From assembly GCA_016841045.1 (NCBI GenBank), contig JAENZX010000019.1:1-64000 (forward strand): DNA of 64,000 nt, read 5' to 3'. How positions within the stretch are numbered: position 1 is the first letter of the stretch; every line of letters starts with the position of its first letter. A model generated the notes under the pieces. It saw only the letters and a program-made list of their open reading frames with translations. It was not told the DNA's origin and did not search any database. The position numbers were made by a program, and so were the translations under genes. This DNA comes from Thermincola carboxydiphila (lineage in GTDB: Bacteria; Bacillota; Thermincolia; Thermincolales; UBA2595). Of the stretch, positions 9,530 through 18,671 are shown one piece after another.

Positions 9530-10705
9530 ATGCAAAAATCAAATTTAAAATCAGTTTCTGTCAGTGTTCTTTTCTTTGCCCATTTGATAAACGATATGTA
9601 TAGTAACTTCTTACCTCAACTGGTAGCAATTATGATTTCTGCCCAAAGCCTGTCGGTAGAAGGCGGAACTACTCTGGTTGCTGCTTTTACTGTCACTTCA
9701 TCTTTGCTGCAGCCTGTATTTGGTTACTTGGTGGACCAGAAAGGGCAGCGCTGGATGGTTTTTGTGGGCACCTTATGGATGTCCCTGTTTTTAGGAATGA
9801 CGGGTTATATATCAAATTATCCGTTATTGTTAGTAGTTTCAATCCTGGCCGGTATGGGGACATCAGCCTTTCATCCCCAGGCAGCTGCTATGGTTGGCCA
9901 GGCCAGCGGCCAGCGTAAAGGTTTGATCATGTCCTCCTTTATTGCTATGGGGAACATAGGTCTGGCGATTAGTCCGCTTTTGCTCCTGCCGCTATTTGAT
10001 AGATATGGCACATCTCATACCTGGCTGGCTATTATTCCTGGTCTGCTTGCAACTCTATTACTTTACAGGTTTGCCCCTCGGGTAGCAAGTACCACAGTTA
10101 ACGGCCCAAAGCTAAGCTATGTATTGTCGGAGCTTAAAAAATCCTCGACAGAACTTATAAAGCTAATGTTAGTTGTTGCATTACGCTCAACTGTTCATAC
10201 GGGACTAATGACCCTTTTACCAATATATTTCCTTAGCCAAGAATATTCACCTGAAAGCACTGGTTCTTTAATGTTTGTGACTTTGGCAGCAGGGGCCGTT
10301 GGTGGTATTATAGGTGGACATGTTTCTGACCGCTATGGCAGAAAACCGCTTATTGTTGTTTCTCTTATCCTGGCGTCTGCCTGTTTCTACGGATTTCTTT
10401 TCACCAGTGGGGCAGTATCTATCGCACTTCTTGTAGTTGGTGGTATGGCTCTTCTATCCTCTTTCTCAGTTACTGTTGTAGTTGCTCAGGAGATAATCCC
10501 GCAAAACAAGGCCCTGGCTTCAGGGTTGAGTCTCGGTTTTGCAATTGGTATGGGTGGACTGGCAGTCTCCTTGATAGGTAAATATGCTGAACATTTCGGT
10601 GTTACTTCTGCTATTCAATTGATTTTCGCAATACCGTTGTTTGCAGGACTTTTAGGTTTGCTTTTGAAAGGAGAAGCAAAACAGATAGAGGTGACAAATG
10701 CATAA
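9530..10705 (+). CDS. MFS transporter, fosmidomycin-resistance (Fsr) type
   Basis: A 391-residue major facilitator with about 12 membrane segments. The first helix FFAHLINDMYSNFLPQL is characteristic of the Fsr drug-efflux family, and GHVSDRYGRKP (about residue 260) is the central-loop MFS signature; the N-terminal half has GYLVDQKGQRW. The in-frame TTG at 9515 falls before the GTGGGGG ribosome site, so the ATG at 9530 is preferred. Co-transcribed with padR. Export of a drug or small toxic compound is likely; the actual substrate cannot be read from the sequence. It reads against the general minus-strand direction of this arm, suggesting an accessory insertion between purA and dnaB. Confidence 0.82.
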   Translation: MQKSNLKSVSVSVLFFAHLINDMYSNFLPQLVAIMISAQSLSVEGGTTLVAAFTVTSSLLQPVFGYLVDQKGQRWMVFVGTLWMSLFLGMTGYISNYPLLLVVSILAGMGTSAFHPQAAAMVGQASGQRKGLIMSSFIAMGNIGLAISPLLLLPLFDRYGTSHTWLAIIPGLLATLLLYRFAPRVASTTVNGPKLSYVLSELKKSSTELIKLMLVVALRSTVHTGLMTLLPIYFLSQEYSPESTGSLMFVTLAAGAVGGIIGGHVSDRYGRKPLIVVSLILASACFYGFLFTSGAVSIALLVVGGMALLSSFSVTVVVAQEIIPQNKALASGLSLGFAIGMGGLAVSLIGKYAEHFGVTSAIQLIFAIPLFAGLLGLLLKGEAKQIEVTNA

Positions 10706-10715
10706 TCGTCGGTTT

Positions 10716-10995
10716 AGGCCAGATGACCGGTTTTCCTTAGTCTAAGGCAAGAGTTCAGCCGTTTGCTCCGATTTTTCAGGTATCCCTATCTGGTCAACTA
10801 AACCGCCTCAATTTTCAAATCCTTGGGTTCCCGCCCCAAGCGCCCTCCTAGCGCTGGGCGGCTCCGGCGTCCTGCCTCCGCCCGGCGGATTTGAAAATTG
10901 ATGCGGTAAGTTGACAAACGATAGTGATACAATAAAAAATCTCCGCAAACGGCTGAACTCTTTACCGTATGCGGAGGAAAACCTGTGCGGAGGCC
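10716..10995. repeat. Palindromic repeat element, complete copy
   Basis: A long imperfect palindrome. Outer ends are AGGCC...GGCCT, then GGTTTTCCT, then AAGAGTTCAGCCGTTTG (10749) mirrored at 10946-10962, then CAACT...ACCGC and CAATTTTCAAATCC mirrored by GGATTTGAAAATTG. The core (about 10825-10885) is GC-rich with its own small hairpins (CTTGGG...CCCAAG, AGCGCC...GGCGG). It fills the gap between two convergent genes and may end transcription from both. Related copies lie at 18672-18941 (complete) and 8925-9006 (one arm). No transposase is encoded; MITE-like. Confidence 0.85.
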
Positions 10996-11012
10996 TTTTT
11001 GCTGTATCATTA

Positions 11013-11210
11013 TTAAACTTTGCTATTTTCAGATTGATTATCATTTCTAATTAAATTATCAAATTTTTGGTTTAATTCTTTCAGGTAAGTTTCAATACTA
11101 TTTACCTTTCTGTAAATCCAAACTGGTACTATAAATGCTAATCCTACAAACGCTAACAATATCAGTGTGTTGACTATTACCCATCCATTTCTCGCTGCTT
11201 CTACAGTCAT
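11013..11210 (-). CDS. Small single-span membrane protein, unknown
   Basis: A 65-residue protein starting MTVEAARNGW, chosen because an AAGGAGG ribosome site precedes this ATG; the longer frame up to 11273 overlaps the next gene. One hydrophobic segment (VIVNTLILLAFVGLAFIVPVWIY, about residues 11-33) is followed by a charged helix (VNSIETYLKELNQKFDNLI) that could form a short coiled coil. Not recognised as a named family. It follows the DUF975 gene after 13 bases and is probably co-transcribed. Confidence 0.7.
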   Translation of the reverse strand: MTVEAARNGWVIVNTLILLAFVGLAFIVPVWIYRKVNSIETYLKELNQKFDNLIRNDNQSENSKV

Positions 11211-11223
11211 TATTAGACCCTCC

Positions 11224-11967
11224 TTACTTGATGTCCAGCAATAATTCTTCGTAACTACACATTCCATTATCAAGGGCGTTTTGGCGTAAAATTAAATATA
11301 GCTCAGCTTCAGTGGCATTTTGATAAGGCATAACGAATAAGACTCCAACAAACAGGGCTAGCATTCCTAACAGGTACCAGCCAATAAATGAAAGGTCTAA
11401 AACAAATATTTTAAACTTTTGTCCATGAGTCATTTTTATGCTCAATTCTAATGCACGTTTATGACCTATCTTCGGATTGTCCGCTAAAATATAAGGAACC
11501 ATTCGATATGCATAGGCCTTTACGATACCGGGAATTATCAACAATAAAAACCATAGAAAATTAATAAACCCCCGCCATAGCATCCCTTTCACGATCCCAA
11601 AGTATTTTTGTTTATCAAAAGCAAAACCCAGGTTATTTAAATCAAAATCCTCTTGGGCAGACCTGATAAAGTAACGTCGTCCACCAACTTCAAGGGGATA
11701 ACCCAAAAAGATTCTAAATGCTAATACTAAAAGCATTATTAGAAGAAATACAAATACAAAGATGAGTATGTATGGCATTATATTACTGTCCGTCCCGAAA
11801 ATACTTTCAGAAAATCTTTCATTTTTGTTACTGCCAAAGGTCCAGTTAAAAGAACCTCCTGTATTACCTCCTACAAAAGCGATAACTAAGCTGACTAAAA
11901 AGGCCTTCCAGTAAGAAATCTTTAAAACTGCTTTCGCTCTGGTTTTAATCAGATCACGAGTCCACAT
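11224..11967 (-). CDS. DUF975 family integral membrane protein
   Basis: A 247-residue protein with about five hydrophobic segments. The N-terminus MWTRDLIKTRAKAVLK...YWKAFLVSL is the hallmark of DUF975 proteins, and the later segments LEVGGRRYFI, IIPGIVKAYAYRMVPYILADNP and RALELSIKMTHGQKFKIFVLDLSFIGW match the same family. The function of the family is unknown. The ATG at 11967 is preceded by GAGAGGGGG. It heads a two-gene unit with a small membrane protein and points toward the palindromic repeat. Confidence 0.8.
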   Translation of the reverse strand: MWTRDLIKTRAKAVLKISYWKAFLVSLVIAFVGGNTGGSFNWTFGSNKNERFSESIFGTDSNIMPYILIFVFVFLLIMLLVLAFRIFLGYPLEVGGRRYFIRSAQEDFDLNNLGFAFDKQKYFGIVKGMLWRGFINFLWFLLLIIPGIVKAYAYRMVPYILADNPKIGHKRALELSIKMTHGQKFKIFVLDLSFIGWYLLGMLALFVGVLFVMPYQNATEAELYLILRQNALDNGMCSYEELLLDIK

Positions 11968-12301
11968 TACGACTCCCCCTCTCGCAAAATTCTACTATAA
12001 ATTAATACTCCACCGGTTAATAAAAATCACCAATCCGTGTATCATTTTGCCTAAATTAATTATATTCTAAATTGTATATTTTTATCAGTACTTATAATTC
12101 AGGACAATGGGGCTTCACAGTTCGGAGGGGTGACCCCTCAGATAAATGAATCATGTGGGGATATATCTTCTGTTAATTAGTAAATAGAGGTTCGCCCCAA
12201 TGAGCGAACCTCTATCTGTTCTTTTATATAATTCTTGGTTTGCGCTAGCAAACTTAACAATTTCCACTACTTACTACCCACTCTTCACTCACCACTATTT
12301 T
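11968..12301. other. Intergenic region between dnaB and DUF975
   Basis: About 330 bases without a gene. It contains a small hairpin GAGGGG-TGA-CCCCTC (near 12125-12140) and the larger hairpin listed separately at 12185-12214. Otherwise AT-rich; no promoter with both boxes was found. Confidence 0.5.
12185..12214 (-). terminator. Probable terminator after dnaB
   Basis: TAGAGGTTCGC-N8-GCGAACCTCTA, a perfect 11-bp stem. On the minus strand it lies 87 bases after the dnaB stop, but the following T-tract is weak (ATTTACTAATT), so it may instead be a transcript-end stabilising hairpin. Confidence 0.6.
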
Positions 12302-13642
12302 TTATTGTTCCCTATTCAACTCCAGCGTTACAAACTTGGTAAATTCCTTCAAAAACCCTAGTTCCACACTACCTACCGGGCCGTTTCTCTGCTTAGCTAT
12401 GATAATATCGGCGCGGTTGGGGCGATCTGTCGTGTCGGGGTTATAGTAGTCATCTCTGTAGATGAACATTACTATGTCGGCATCCTGCTCCAGTGAGCCG
12501 GACTCTCGGAGGTCCGACATCATTGGTTTTTTATCCTGCCTCTGTTCTACAGCCCGGCTTAGCTGAGATAGAGCTATAACTGGTGCCTGCATTTCACGGG
12601 CCAAGGCTTTTAGCGAGCGGGAGATTTCAGAAATTTCCTGCTGTCTGTTTTCTGTTTTCCGATTGCCGCTCATAAGCTGGAGGTAGTCAATCACGATTAA
12701 TGAAAGACCATGTTCAGATTTGAGACGTCTGCACTTGGCGCGCATTTCCATTACCGAGATGCCCGGGGTATCATCTATAAAAAGTGGAGCTTGAGCCATG
12801 GGGCCTGCCGCTCTGGTTAGCTTCTGCCACTCATCATCATTTAGTTCCCCTGTGCGAAGCCTCTGTTGATCTACCATAGCCTCAACGCAGAGCATACGGG
12901 TAACCAACTGCTCCTTAGACATCTCCAGGCTGAAAACTGCAACAGGCAGGCTTTTTTTGAGACTGGCATGCTGAGCTATGTTTAGACAGAATGCCGTTTT
13001 ACCCATTGATGGTCTGGCTGCGACTATTACCAGGTCAGAAGGCTGGAAGCCGGAGGTCATTTTATCCAGAGCAGTAAAACCGCTGGGAACACCGGTTATG
13101 TTCCCTTTATTCTGAAATAGGAACTCTATTCGTTCGAAGGTGTCCATAAGAACCGTTTTTAGTGGGGTAAAACCCGAAAGGGACTTTCGCTGAGTAAGTT
13201 CAAATACCATCTGCTCAGCTCTGTCAAGCAGTGTCTCAACTTCTTCGTCAGCTTCAAAGCCCATCCTGGCCATCCGGGTAGATACATTTATAAGCCTGCG
13301 AAGAAGGCTCTTCTCTTCTACAATCCGGGCATAGTACTCAATGTTTGCTGAAGTGGGCACTGAATTAGCCAGGCCTGCTACATATGCAACGCCTCCCACT
13401 TGCTCGAGAAGCCCAGATTGTCGGAGTTCTTCTGTTAGGGTGATGAGATCAACAGCCTCCCCACGGTCAAATAAGTTGACTATTGCCTCATAAATGTGTC
13501 CGTTGGCATCTCGATAAAAATCATCGGGTTTTAACAGTTCTACCGCCTTTACGACTGCTTCTTTATCAATTATCATAGCGCCGAGCACGGACTGCTCGGC
13601 GTCTAAATTCTGTGGTGGGATTTTTTCCAAGGGCAGGCTCAT
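12302..13642 (-). CDS. dnaB: Replicative DNA helicase
   Basis: A 446-residue DnaB (DnaC in B. subtilis). The N-terminal domain (about 1-110, start PPQNLDAEQSVLGAMI) is followed by a linker and a RecA-like ATPase with Walker A ARPSMGKTAF (about 210-219), the SLEMS motif and Walker B LIVIDYLQLM, and the DNA-binding-loop region SQLSRAVEQRQDKKPMMSDLRESGSLEQDAD. It unwinds DNA ahead of the fork as a hexamer. Full length, no intein. The ATG at 13642 has a GGAGGCGGGG-like ribosome site. It follows lonC after 42 bases and ends the rplI-lonC-dnaB block. Confidence 0.97.
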   Translation of the reverse strand: MSLPLEKIPPQNLDAEQSVLGAMIIDKEAVVKAVELLKPDDFYRDANGHIYEAIVNLFDRGEAVDLITLTEELRQSGLLEQVGGVAYVAGLANSVPTSANIEYYARIVEEKSLLRRLINVSTRMARMGFEADEEVETLLDRAEQMVFELTQRKSLSGFTPLKTVLMDTFERIEFLFQNKGNITGVPSGFTALDKMTSGFQPSDLVIVAARPSMGKTAFCLNIAQHASLKKSLPVAVFSLEMSKEQLVTRMLCVEAMVDQQRLRTGELNDDEWQKLTRAAGPMAQAPLFIDDTPGISVMEMRAKCRRLKSEHGLSLIVIDYLQLMSGNRKTENRQQEISEISRSLKALAREMQAPVIALSQLSRAVEQRQDKKPMMSDLRESGSLEQDADIVMFIYRDDYYNPDTTDRPNRADIIIAKQRNGPVGSVELGFLKEFTKFVTLELNREQ

Positions 13643-13684
13643 TTCCCCGCCTCCTTAACAGGAGTGTTTAACTCGGCTGACTGG

Positions 13685-15634
13685 TTAGCCCGCCAGAGAC
13701 TTACTTTCAGATTGCTCAAACAAATGTTTCAGGGCTTCATCAATAGTAGAAGCCAGAATTACTTCTATACCTTTTAAATCTACAGGAACATCCTTTTCGT
13801 TTTCTTTGGGCACAATTACTTTTTTCATCCCGGCCTGTTTTGCACCGTAGATTTTCTCAAATATTCCGCCTACAGCTTTCACCTTGCCCTGCAGCGAAAT
13901 TTCCCCGGTCATGGCTAGATCCTGGCGGACAGGCTTCTCTTCAATGGCGCTCAGTATGGCCGCAGTAATAGCAGCACCCGCGGAAGGCCCGTCTATGCGG
14001 CCGCCACCAATGATGTTAACATGAATATCGTAGTTACCGATGTCTTTACCGGAAATCCTGCGAATTACTGAAGCGGCATTAAACACAGAATCTTTGGCCA
14101 TACTCCCGGCTGTATCATTAAATCTTATAGCTCCTTTCCCCTCGTTAGCAGGGAAAGCAACAGCCTCAATTTCCAAAACAGACCCTAGAAAGCCCATTAC
14201 ACCAAGACCAAATATTTTTCCGATTTCACAGGCCGAAGACCCCTTTAGGGTGACATAGGGAGTCAATCTGCTCACCTGAACAACCTCAAGTACTTCCTCT
14301 ACGCCAATAGTAGCATAATCGGTTTCTGTACCTGCTCTTTGGGTTTTGTAGAGGGTAAGTCCATAAGCATCAGCTAGAATATTGATTGCCTTACGCCCTT
14401 CGATTGTATATTCACTTATAATTTCAGGTACTTTTTCATCGAGGTTTACATTAAGTTTTTCAGCGGCTTTTATGATAATCTGTTGGATTTCTCCGGGAGT
14501 TAGAGGTTCAAAATAGATTTCAGCACATCTGGAACGGATAGCCGGGTTGATATCAGATGGTTCTCGGGTGGTTGCACCGATAAGAATGAAGTCTGCAGGT
14601 GCACCTTCTTCAAAAATTTTCTTTATATATTGAGGTATATTTGAATCGCTGGGATCGTAGTAAGCAGAATCGAAGGTAACTCTTTTATCTTCCAAAACCT
14701 TCAGGAGCTTATTTTGGAGCATGTAGTCCAGCTCGCCGATTTCGTCAATAAACAGAACTCCACCATGGGCATCTGTAACCAGGCCCAGTTTTGGTTCAGG
14801 GATTCCTGTATCTGCCAGGTCACGCTTCGCTCCCTGATAGATAGGGTCATGAACTGAACCCAACAGCGGGTTGGTCACATCCCGCGGATCCCATCTCAAA
14901 GTAGTACCATCCACTTCCACGAAAGGCGCATCTTCCACAAAAGGAGTGCCCCTGACTTTTTTAGCAGCTTTTAGCGCAATACGGGCAGCAGTTGTTTTTC
15001 CCACCCCAGGAGGGCCATATAAAATAATATGCTGTGGGAAGGGGCAGGCCAGTTTAGCCATTAATGATTTTATTGCCCTCTCCTGCCCGATTATCTCTTC
15101 AAACGAATCAGGCCTCAAGGTTTCTATAGCTGACCTGGAGAGTTTCTTCTGCTCAAGTTTTTCGAGCATTGCAAGCTTCTTCAATGTCTGTGCGTTTTCC
15201 GGGCCGGCTGACTCTTTGATAATCTGCATCTTTATTTCTTTTACATATTCTTCATGCCTCTGCTGCATCTTCTCTGCTATTTTCTTTTCAAGCTTATCCT
15301 CAACGGACCTGCGGGCAATTAAATCAGCAATTTCATCTTCAACATCATCAATTATTTTTGGAATTTCATCTTCTGTAGGTACCTTTTCAATTGTCGGATC
15401 TTCAAAAACTATCCTTTGCAGGGCCAGAACCCTTTCCTCAAAAATATCAGACCTCATTAAACTTAGAGCTTCCAGCTTACCTGCCTTTAATACAATTTTA
15501 TCCGAACCATAAATGTTCGTAAGCAGGCTGTATAATGCATTAACCTGGCGCTTCAGATGCTCTGTTTCGGAAAAACGTTCACTGGTTTCATGTTTTTCGC
15601 TTTTACTAATGAATTTTTCCAGGAAGCTTTTCAT
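13685..15634 (-). CDS. lonC: Lon-family protease, spore-former type LonC
   Basis: A 649-residue ATP-dependent protease without the N-terminal LAN domain of classical Lon. Residues about 90-170 are a charged, probably coiled-coil stretch; the AAA module has Walker A GPPGVGKT (207-214) and Walker B-type [12 protein letters not shown]; the C-terminal protease has the catalytic serine in DGPSAGAA (S551) and lysine in [10 protein letters not shown] (K594). The Ser-Lys spacing of 43 equals that of E. coli Lon. This architecture and the place next to rplI are those of the spore-former-restricted Lon subfamily (TIGR02903). It follows rplI after 14 bases. Substrates are unknown. Confidence 0.9.
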   Translation of the reverse strand: MKSFLEKFISKSEKHETSERFSETEHLKRQVNALYSLLTNIYGSDKIVLKAGKLEALSLMRSDIFEERVLALQRIVFEDPTIEKVPTEDEIPKIIDDVEDEIADLIARRSVEDKLEKKIAEKMQQRHEEYVKEIKMQIIKESAGPENAQTLKKLAMLEKLEQKKLSRSAIETLRPDSFEEIIGQERAIKSLMAKLACPFPQHIILYGPPGVGKTTAARIALKAAKKVRGTPFVEDAPFVEVDGTTLRWDPRDVTNPLLGSVHDPIYQGAKRDLADTGIPEPKLGLVTDAHGGVLFIDEIGELDYMLQNKLLKVLEDKRVTFDSAYYDPSDSNIPQYIKKIFEEGAPADFILIGATTREPSDINPAIRSRCAEIYFEPLTPGEIQQIIIKAAEKLNVNLDEKVPEIISEYTIEGRKAINILADAYGLTLYKTQRAGTETDYATIGVEEVLEVVQVSRLTPYVTLKGSSACEIGKIFGLGVMGFLGSVLEIEAVAFPANEGKGAIRFNDTAGSMAKDSVFNAASVIRRISGKDIGNYDIHVNIIGGGRIDGPSAGAAITAAILSAIEEKPVRQDLAMTGEISLQGKVKAVGGIFEKIYGAKQAGMKKVIVPKENEKDVPVDLKGIEVILASTIDEALKHLFEQSESKSLAG

Positions 15635-15648
15635 TAATTTACCCCTTT

Positions 15649-16095
15649 CTACCCTTCTACAACTTGTACATTGATTTTTGCTTGGACTTTTGGATGTAAT
15701 TTAACAGTGACATTATAGGTTCCAAGGGATTTCACAGGAGTCTCCAAATTTATTTTCTTTTTATCTAAATCTATTTTATGCTGAAGCTTAATGGCGTCAG
15801 CGATATCCTTACTGGTAATTGAACCAAACAACTTGCCCCCGTCACCTACTTTGGAAGCAATCTTGACCTCAAGATTTTCAAGTCTTGCCCCAAGAGCACG
15901 GGCGTCTTCAAGTATCTGAGACTTTTTTCTGGCTTCAGAGGCTTTCTTTTGTTCAAGATCTTTTAAATGCCCGGCAGTTGCCTCAACAGCCAGTTTACGC
16001 GGAAAAAGAAAGTTTCTGGCATACCCTTCCGCAACATTGATGATTTCACCTTTTGATCCTATTTTTTTAACGTCCTGAAGAAGTATAACTTTCAT
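15649..16095 (-). CDS. rplI: 50S ribosomal protein L9
   Basis: A 148-residue, full-length L9. The N-terminal rRNA-binding domain begins [32 protein letters not shown], the family signature, then the long connecting helix (about 41-75) and a C-terminal domain with [17 protein letters not shown]9 binds 23S rRNA near L1 and helps maintain reading frame. An AAGGAGG ribosome site precedes ATG 16095. Here yybS precedes it directly; the cyclic-di-AMP phosphodiesterase gene gdpP (yybT), often between these two in Firmicutes, is absent. Confidence 0.97.
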   Translation of the reverse strand: MKVILLQDVKKIGSKGEIINVAEGYARNFLFPRKLAVEATAGHLKDLEQKKASEARKKSQILEDARALGARLENLEVKIASKVGDGGKLFGSITSKDIADAIKLQHKIDLDKKKINLETPVKSLGTYNVTVKLHPKVQAKINVQVVEG

Positions 16096-16107
16096 GATAA
16101 CCTCCTT

Positions 16108-17061
16108 TTAATCCCTGGGCACTTTCCATTTCCGAAAAGACACCACCGGATCGAACAAACCTATAATTGTTAATAAAACCAGGGTCCCGCCCAGGTTGAT
16201 AAAGCTTATTACAATTAAAAATATCTTCATCCAACGGGGAATTTGCCATGCCCTGAAGAAGTGCACAATCACAGCAAACCCTATAACAAAAAACAGAGGA
16301 ACAACTACAAACGCCATATTTTTTCCTATTAGAGAAAGAGTCTGAAGCCTATATTGATCCCCAATTAAACTCAAACCCAGACCGGTTATAACAAGCCAGA
16401 TTGAATACCATGGGAGAGCCCACTCATTAAATGGCGGTAAGGAATTGACTCGGTAATTTAGTCTTCGAAATACTTTTACTGTAATCAAATAAGTAAAAAA
16501 AGCCCGAATCACTGCACCAACAACAAGCATACTTGGTATGAGAGCAACTACCAGTTTACTCATGGATTCTGCATAAGCTTTACTCTCAGCAGCACTTAAC
16601 ACACCATATTTTGTATATAAATCAGCTATTTGTTTTGCCTGGTCCCTAAAGAACTCTTGAGACGGGATTAACTCGACCCCGGCAATATATATAAACCCCA
16701 AAATCGCAAGCCCGGTCGATAGTATACAGACGACTGACCCTGCCAGAAGTACGACACCAGGGGAGATTTCATATTTAAATAATACTCCGTAAGCAAGAGC
16801 AACCGGAGCTAATTGCACTAACAATACTAACGTTGTTACAGGGTCTGTAAATATCCACGTAAGAAAAAAGGTAGTAATCAACGTAAGAATCCCTACACGA
16901 AGGCCATACTTTTTTATAATAATTATTATGGGAATACCCCATACATAGTCTACCAGAAATTTTAAAGGCAAAAAATATACGGCAAGGACACCAAGCATAG
17001 CAGTAATAAGTGCTAAAAAAGCTCCTTCTACCATAGGGCGAACCCCTGGCTTCTGATTCAA
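16108..17061 (-). CDS. yybS: YybS family (DUF2232) membrane protein
   Basis: About 317 residues with some eight hydrophobic helices; the N-terminus (RPMVEGAFLALITAMLGVLAVYFLPL) and the pattern of the C-terminal four helices match the DUF2232/YybS family, structurally related to S-components of ECF transporters but of unknown function. The open frame could start at a GTG (17070) that overlaps the mazG-like stop, but that GTG sits inside the AAGAGGTGA ribosome site; a TTG at 17064 or 17061 has better spacing. The position, before rplI and near rpsR, is conserved in Firmicutes. Confidence 0.82.
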   Translation of the reverse strand: MNQKPGVRPMVEGAFLALITAMLGVLAVYFLPLKFLVDYVWGIPIIIIIKKYGLRVGILTLITTFFLTWIFTDPVTTLVLLVQLAPVALAYGVLFKYEISPGVVLLAGSVVCILSTGLAILGFIYIAGVELIPSQEFFRDQAKQIADLYTKYGVLSAAESKAYAESMSKLVVALIPSMLVVGAVIRAFFTYLITVKVFRRLNYRVNSLPPFNEWALPWYSIWLVITGLGLSLIGDQYRLQTLSLIGKNMAFVVVPLFFVIGFAVIVHFFRAWQIPRWMKIFLIVISFINLGGTLVLLTIIGLFDPVVSFRKWKVPRD

Positions 17062-17066
17062 CAATT

Positions 17067-17384
17067 TCACCTCTTTTGGTCGCTTAGATACTTAAGCAGG
17101 GCAGTCAGGTCCCCATACCAATCTTCAATTTCATGCTTTTCCTTAATACCATTTCGTACTTTGCTTTCAACTCTTACATCCAGTTGTGAAAAGTTAATAC
17201 CCAGCCTGCGAGCCAAAACATAAATTGTAACAACCATACTCGCTAAAGCATCTTCAATAGCTTCTTCACTGTTTTTTAGCATTGCTTTAAACAGGGCTGA
17301 AACAGTTCCAATCAACTCGGTCTTAAGCCATTCAATTACTTTAATGTTCCTGGCAATATCTGTACCCTGATTAAAAACGGACAT
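17067..17384 (-). CDS. MazG-like nucleotide pyrophosphohydrolase-related protein
   Basis: A 105-residue all-helical protein. Residues NIKVIEWLKTELIGTVSALFKAMLKNSEEAIEDALASMVVTIYVLARRLGI resemble the short MazG-like family in Firmicutes (about 100 residues); the acidic pairs EEAIED could contribute to a metal site, but a full EExxE...ExxD set is not evident, so catalytic activity is uncertain. ATG 17384 has a GTGGGGG ribosome site. It lies between rpsR and yybS, a position often occupied by this family in spore-formers. Confidence 0.7.
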   Translation of the reverse strand: MSVFNQGTDIARNIKVIEWLKTELIGTVSALFKAMLKNSEEAIEDALASMVVTIYVLARRLGINFSQLDVRVESKVRNGIKEKHEIEDWYGDLTALLKYLSDQKR

Positions 17385-17499
17385 ACAACCCCCACCTTAA
17401 GCAAAATATCTTTCTACTATTCTGCAACTATTCTGCAACTTTGGATGGTTTTCCTTCAATAACGGAAAATCAATTTATCCCATGCATGGTGAAGTTAAC

Positions 17500-17523
17500 T
17501 AAAAGAGGGAGCTTTACGCTCCC
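17500..17523 (-). terminator. Terminator of rpsF-ssb-rpsR
   Basis: Minus strand GGGAGC-GTAAA-GCTCCC followed by TCTTTT, just after the rpsR stop. Confidence 0.75.
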
Positions 17524-17535
17524 CCCATCATTTCT

Positions 17536-17766
17536 TTATTCAGCAGTAAATGGCAGTAATGCCATATGACGCGCACGTTTAATTGCTACAGTCAGCTGAC
17601 GCTGATGCTTAGCACAGTTACCTGAAATCCGACGGGGAAGAATCTTTCCTCTCTCAGTAACATACTTTCTGAGCTTCCCGCCTTCTTTGTAGTCAATACT
17701 TTCAACCTTATCTATACAGAAGGTACAGACCCGTTTTCTTGGTCTTCTCCCACGGTCGCGTTTCAT
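17536..17766 (-). CDS. rpsR: 30S ribosomal protein S18
   Basis: A 76-residue S18 with a CxxC pair near the N-terminus (VCTFCIDKV), of the zinc-binding (C+) type, then [50 protein letters not shown], the highly conserved body. S18 binds S6 on the 30S platform. Third gene of rpsF-ssb-rpsR, 17 bases after ssb, and followed by a terminator. Confidence 0.98.
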   Translation of the reverse strand: MKRDRGRRPRKRVCTFCIDKVESIDYKEGGKLRKYVTERGKILPRRISGNCAKHQRQLTVAIKRARHMALLPFTAE

Positions 17767-17783
17767 TATATCCCCCCTAAGGA

Positions 17784-18179
17784 TTAAAATGGTATGTCAT
17801 CATCTGAAAAGTCAATTTCAGTGCCCACATTAGCAGGTTCGAAACCACTGTCTGAGCCGCCTTTAGGACTTAAAAAACGCACATTGTCAGCAACTACTTC
17901 AGTAATCCACCGGCGCTGCCCGTCCTGTCCATCGAAAGAACGTATCTGAAGGCGTCCGTCAACTGCCGCCAATTTACCCTTCGACAAGTAGTTAGCACAA
18001 TTTTCGGCCTGAGTGCCCCAAACAACTATGTTTATAAAGTCAGCTTCCCGTTCACCCTGCTGATTTTTAAACTGCCGGTCAACAGCAAGGGTAAAGCTGG
18101 CAACAGCTTTGCCGTTAGGTGTATACCGTAATTCGGGGTCTTTTGTTAACCTTCCGATTAAAATAATACGGTTTAACAC
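17784..18179 (-). CDS. ssb: Single-stranded DNA-binding protein
   Basis: A 131-residue SSB. The OB fold (about 1-105) starts [34 protein letters not shown], followed by a very short acidic linker and the conserved C-terminal tip DFSDDDIPF, which recruits repair and replication proteins. Start codon is GTG with an AAGGTGG ribosome site. The linker of only about 15 residues is shorter than in B. subtilis SsbA. Co-transcribed between rpsF and rpsR. Confidence 0.97.
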   Translation of the reverse strand: MLNRIILIGRLTKDPELRYTPNGKAVASFTLAVDRQFKNQQGEREADFINIVVWGTQAENCANYLSKGKLAAVDGRLQIRSFDGQDGQRRWITEVVADNVRFLSPKGGSDSGFEPANVGTEIDFSDDDIPF

Positions 18180-18222
18180 AAAAATACACCACCTTGTTAC
18201 CCGGCACCGGGCTTTTTATTGA

Positions 18223-18510
18223 TTATTCCTCTTCACGTATAATCATGTGTTTGATTACTTCGTCGGTAATACGGAAAACCCTGTCCAACTCAGCTGCAGT
18301 CTCGGCTTCGCCGTTAATCTGCATCAACACATAGAACCCGTCACGGTTCTTCTTGATTTCGTATGCGAGTTTGCGTTTTCCCCATTTATCCAGCTTGGAG
18401 ACTTCGCCGCCAGTTTTTTCAACGATACCTTTAAACTTCTCTATTACGCCGTTTGTTTGCTCCTCGTCAAGGTCAGCCTTAACAATAAACATTACCTCAT
18501 ATGCTCGCAT
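18223..18510 (-). CDS. rpsF: 30S ribosomal protein S6
   Basis: A 95-residue S6 ([18 protein letters not shown]..., then [27 protein letters not shown]), with the ferredoxin-like fold of the family. First gene of the rpsF-ssb-rpsR operon; GGGAGGAGGTG ribosome site; promoter at 18597-18625 and a short structured leader. Confidence 0.97.
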   Translation of the reverse strand: MRAYEVMFIVKADLDEEQTNGVIEKFKGIVEKTGGEVSKLDKWGKRKLAYEIKKNRDGFYVLMQINGEAETAAELDRVFRITDEVIKHMIIREEE

Positions 18511-18541
18511 AACTATTCACCTCCTCCCTTTGGACTAAGCG

Positions 18542-18562
18542 GCTCTACCTCTAGGGTAGAGC
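18542..18562 (-). promoter_or_regulatory. Leader hairpin of rpsF, candidate S6:S18 binding site
   Basis: Minus strand GCTCTACC-N5-GGTAGAGC followed directly by CG, within the 85-base leader. Many bacteria carry an autoregulatory RNA here that binds the S6:S18 dimer through a hairpin and a CCG element; GAGCCGC after the stem fits loosely. Assignment is tentative. Confidence 0.4.
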
Positions 18563-18596
18563 AGGGCTGTAGCGAGACCTTTGGCCTCGATGAATT

Positions 18597-18625
18597 ATTA
18601 TAGCATAAAAATCCGGTGCTGGCAA
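18597..18625 (-). promoter_or_regulatory. Promoter of rpsF-ssb-rpsR
   Basis: Minus strand TTGCCA (18620-18625), 17-base spacer, perfect TATAAT (18597-18602). Confidence 0.85.
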
Positions 18626-18671
18626 GTGTTCTCATTTTTCATTGGTGTAGTTTAAGGCTTTTACTCAGGCG

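Noticed and set aside
10798-11044. Short minus-strand frames across the palindromic element
   Set aside because: They translate the repeat core and arms; similar frames occur in the second copy, so they follow the repeat rather than a gene.
14871-15512. 213-codon plus-strand frame inside lonC
   Set aside because: Serine-rich antisense shadow of the lonC coding strand without ribosome site.
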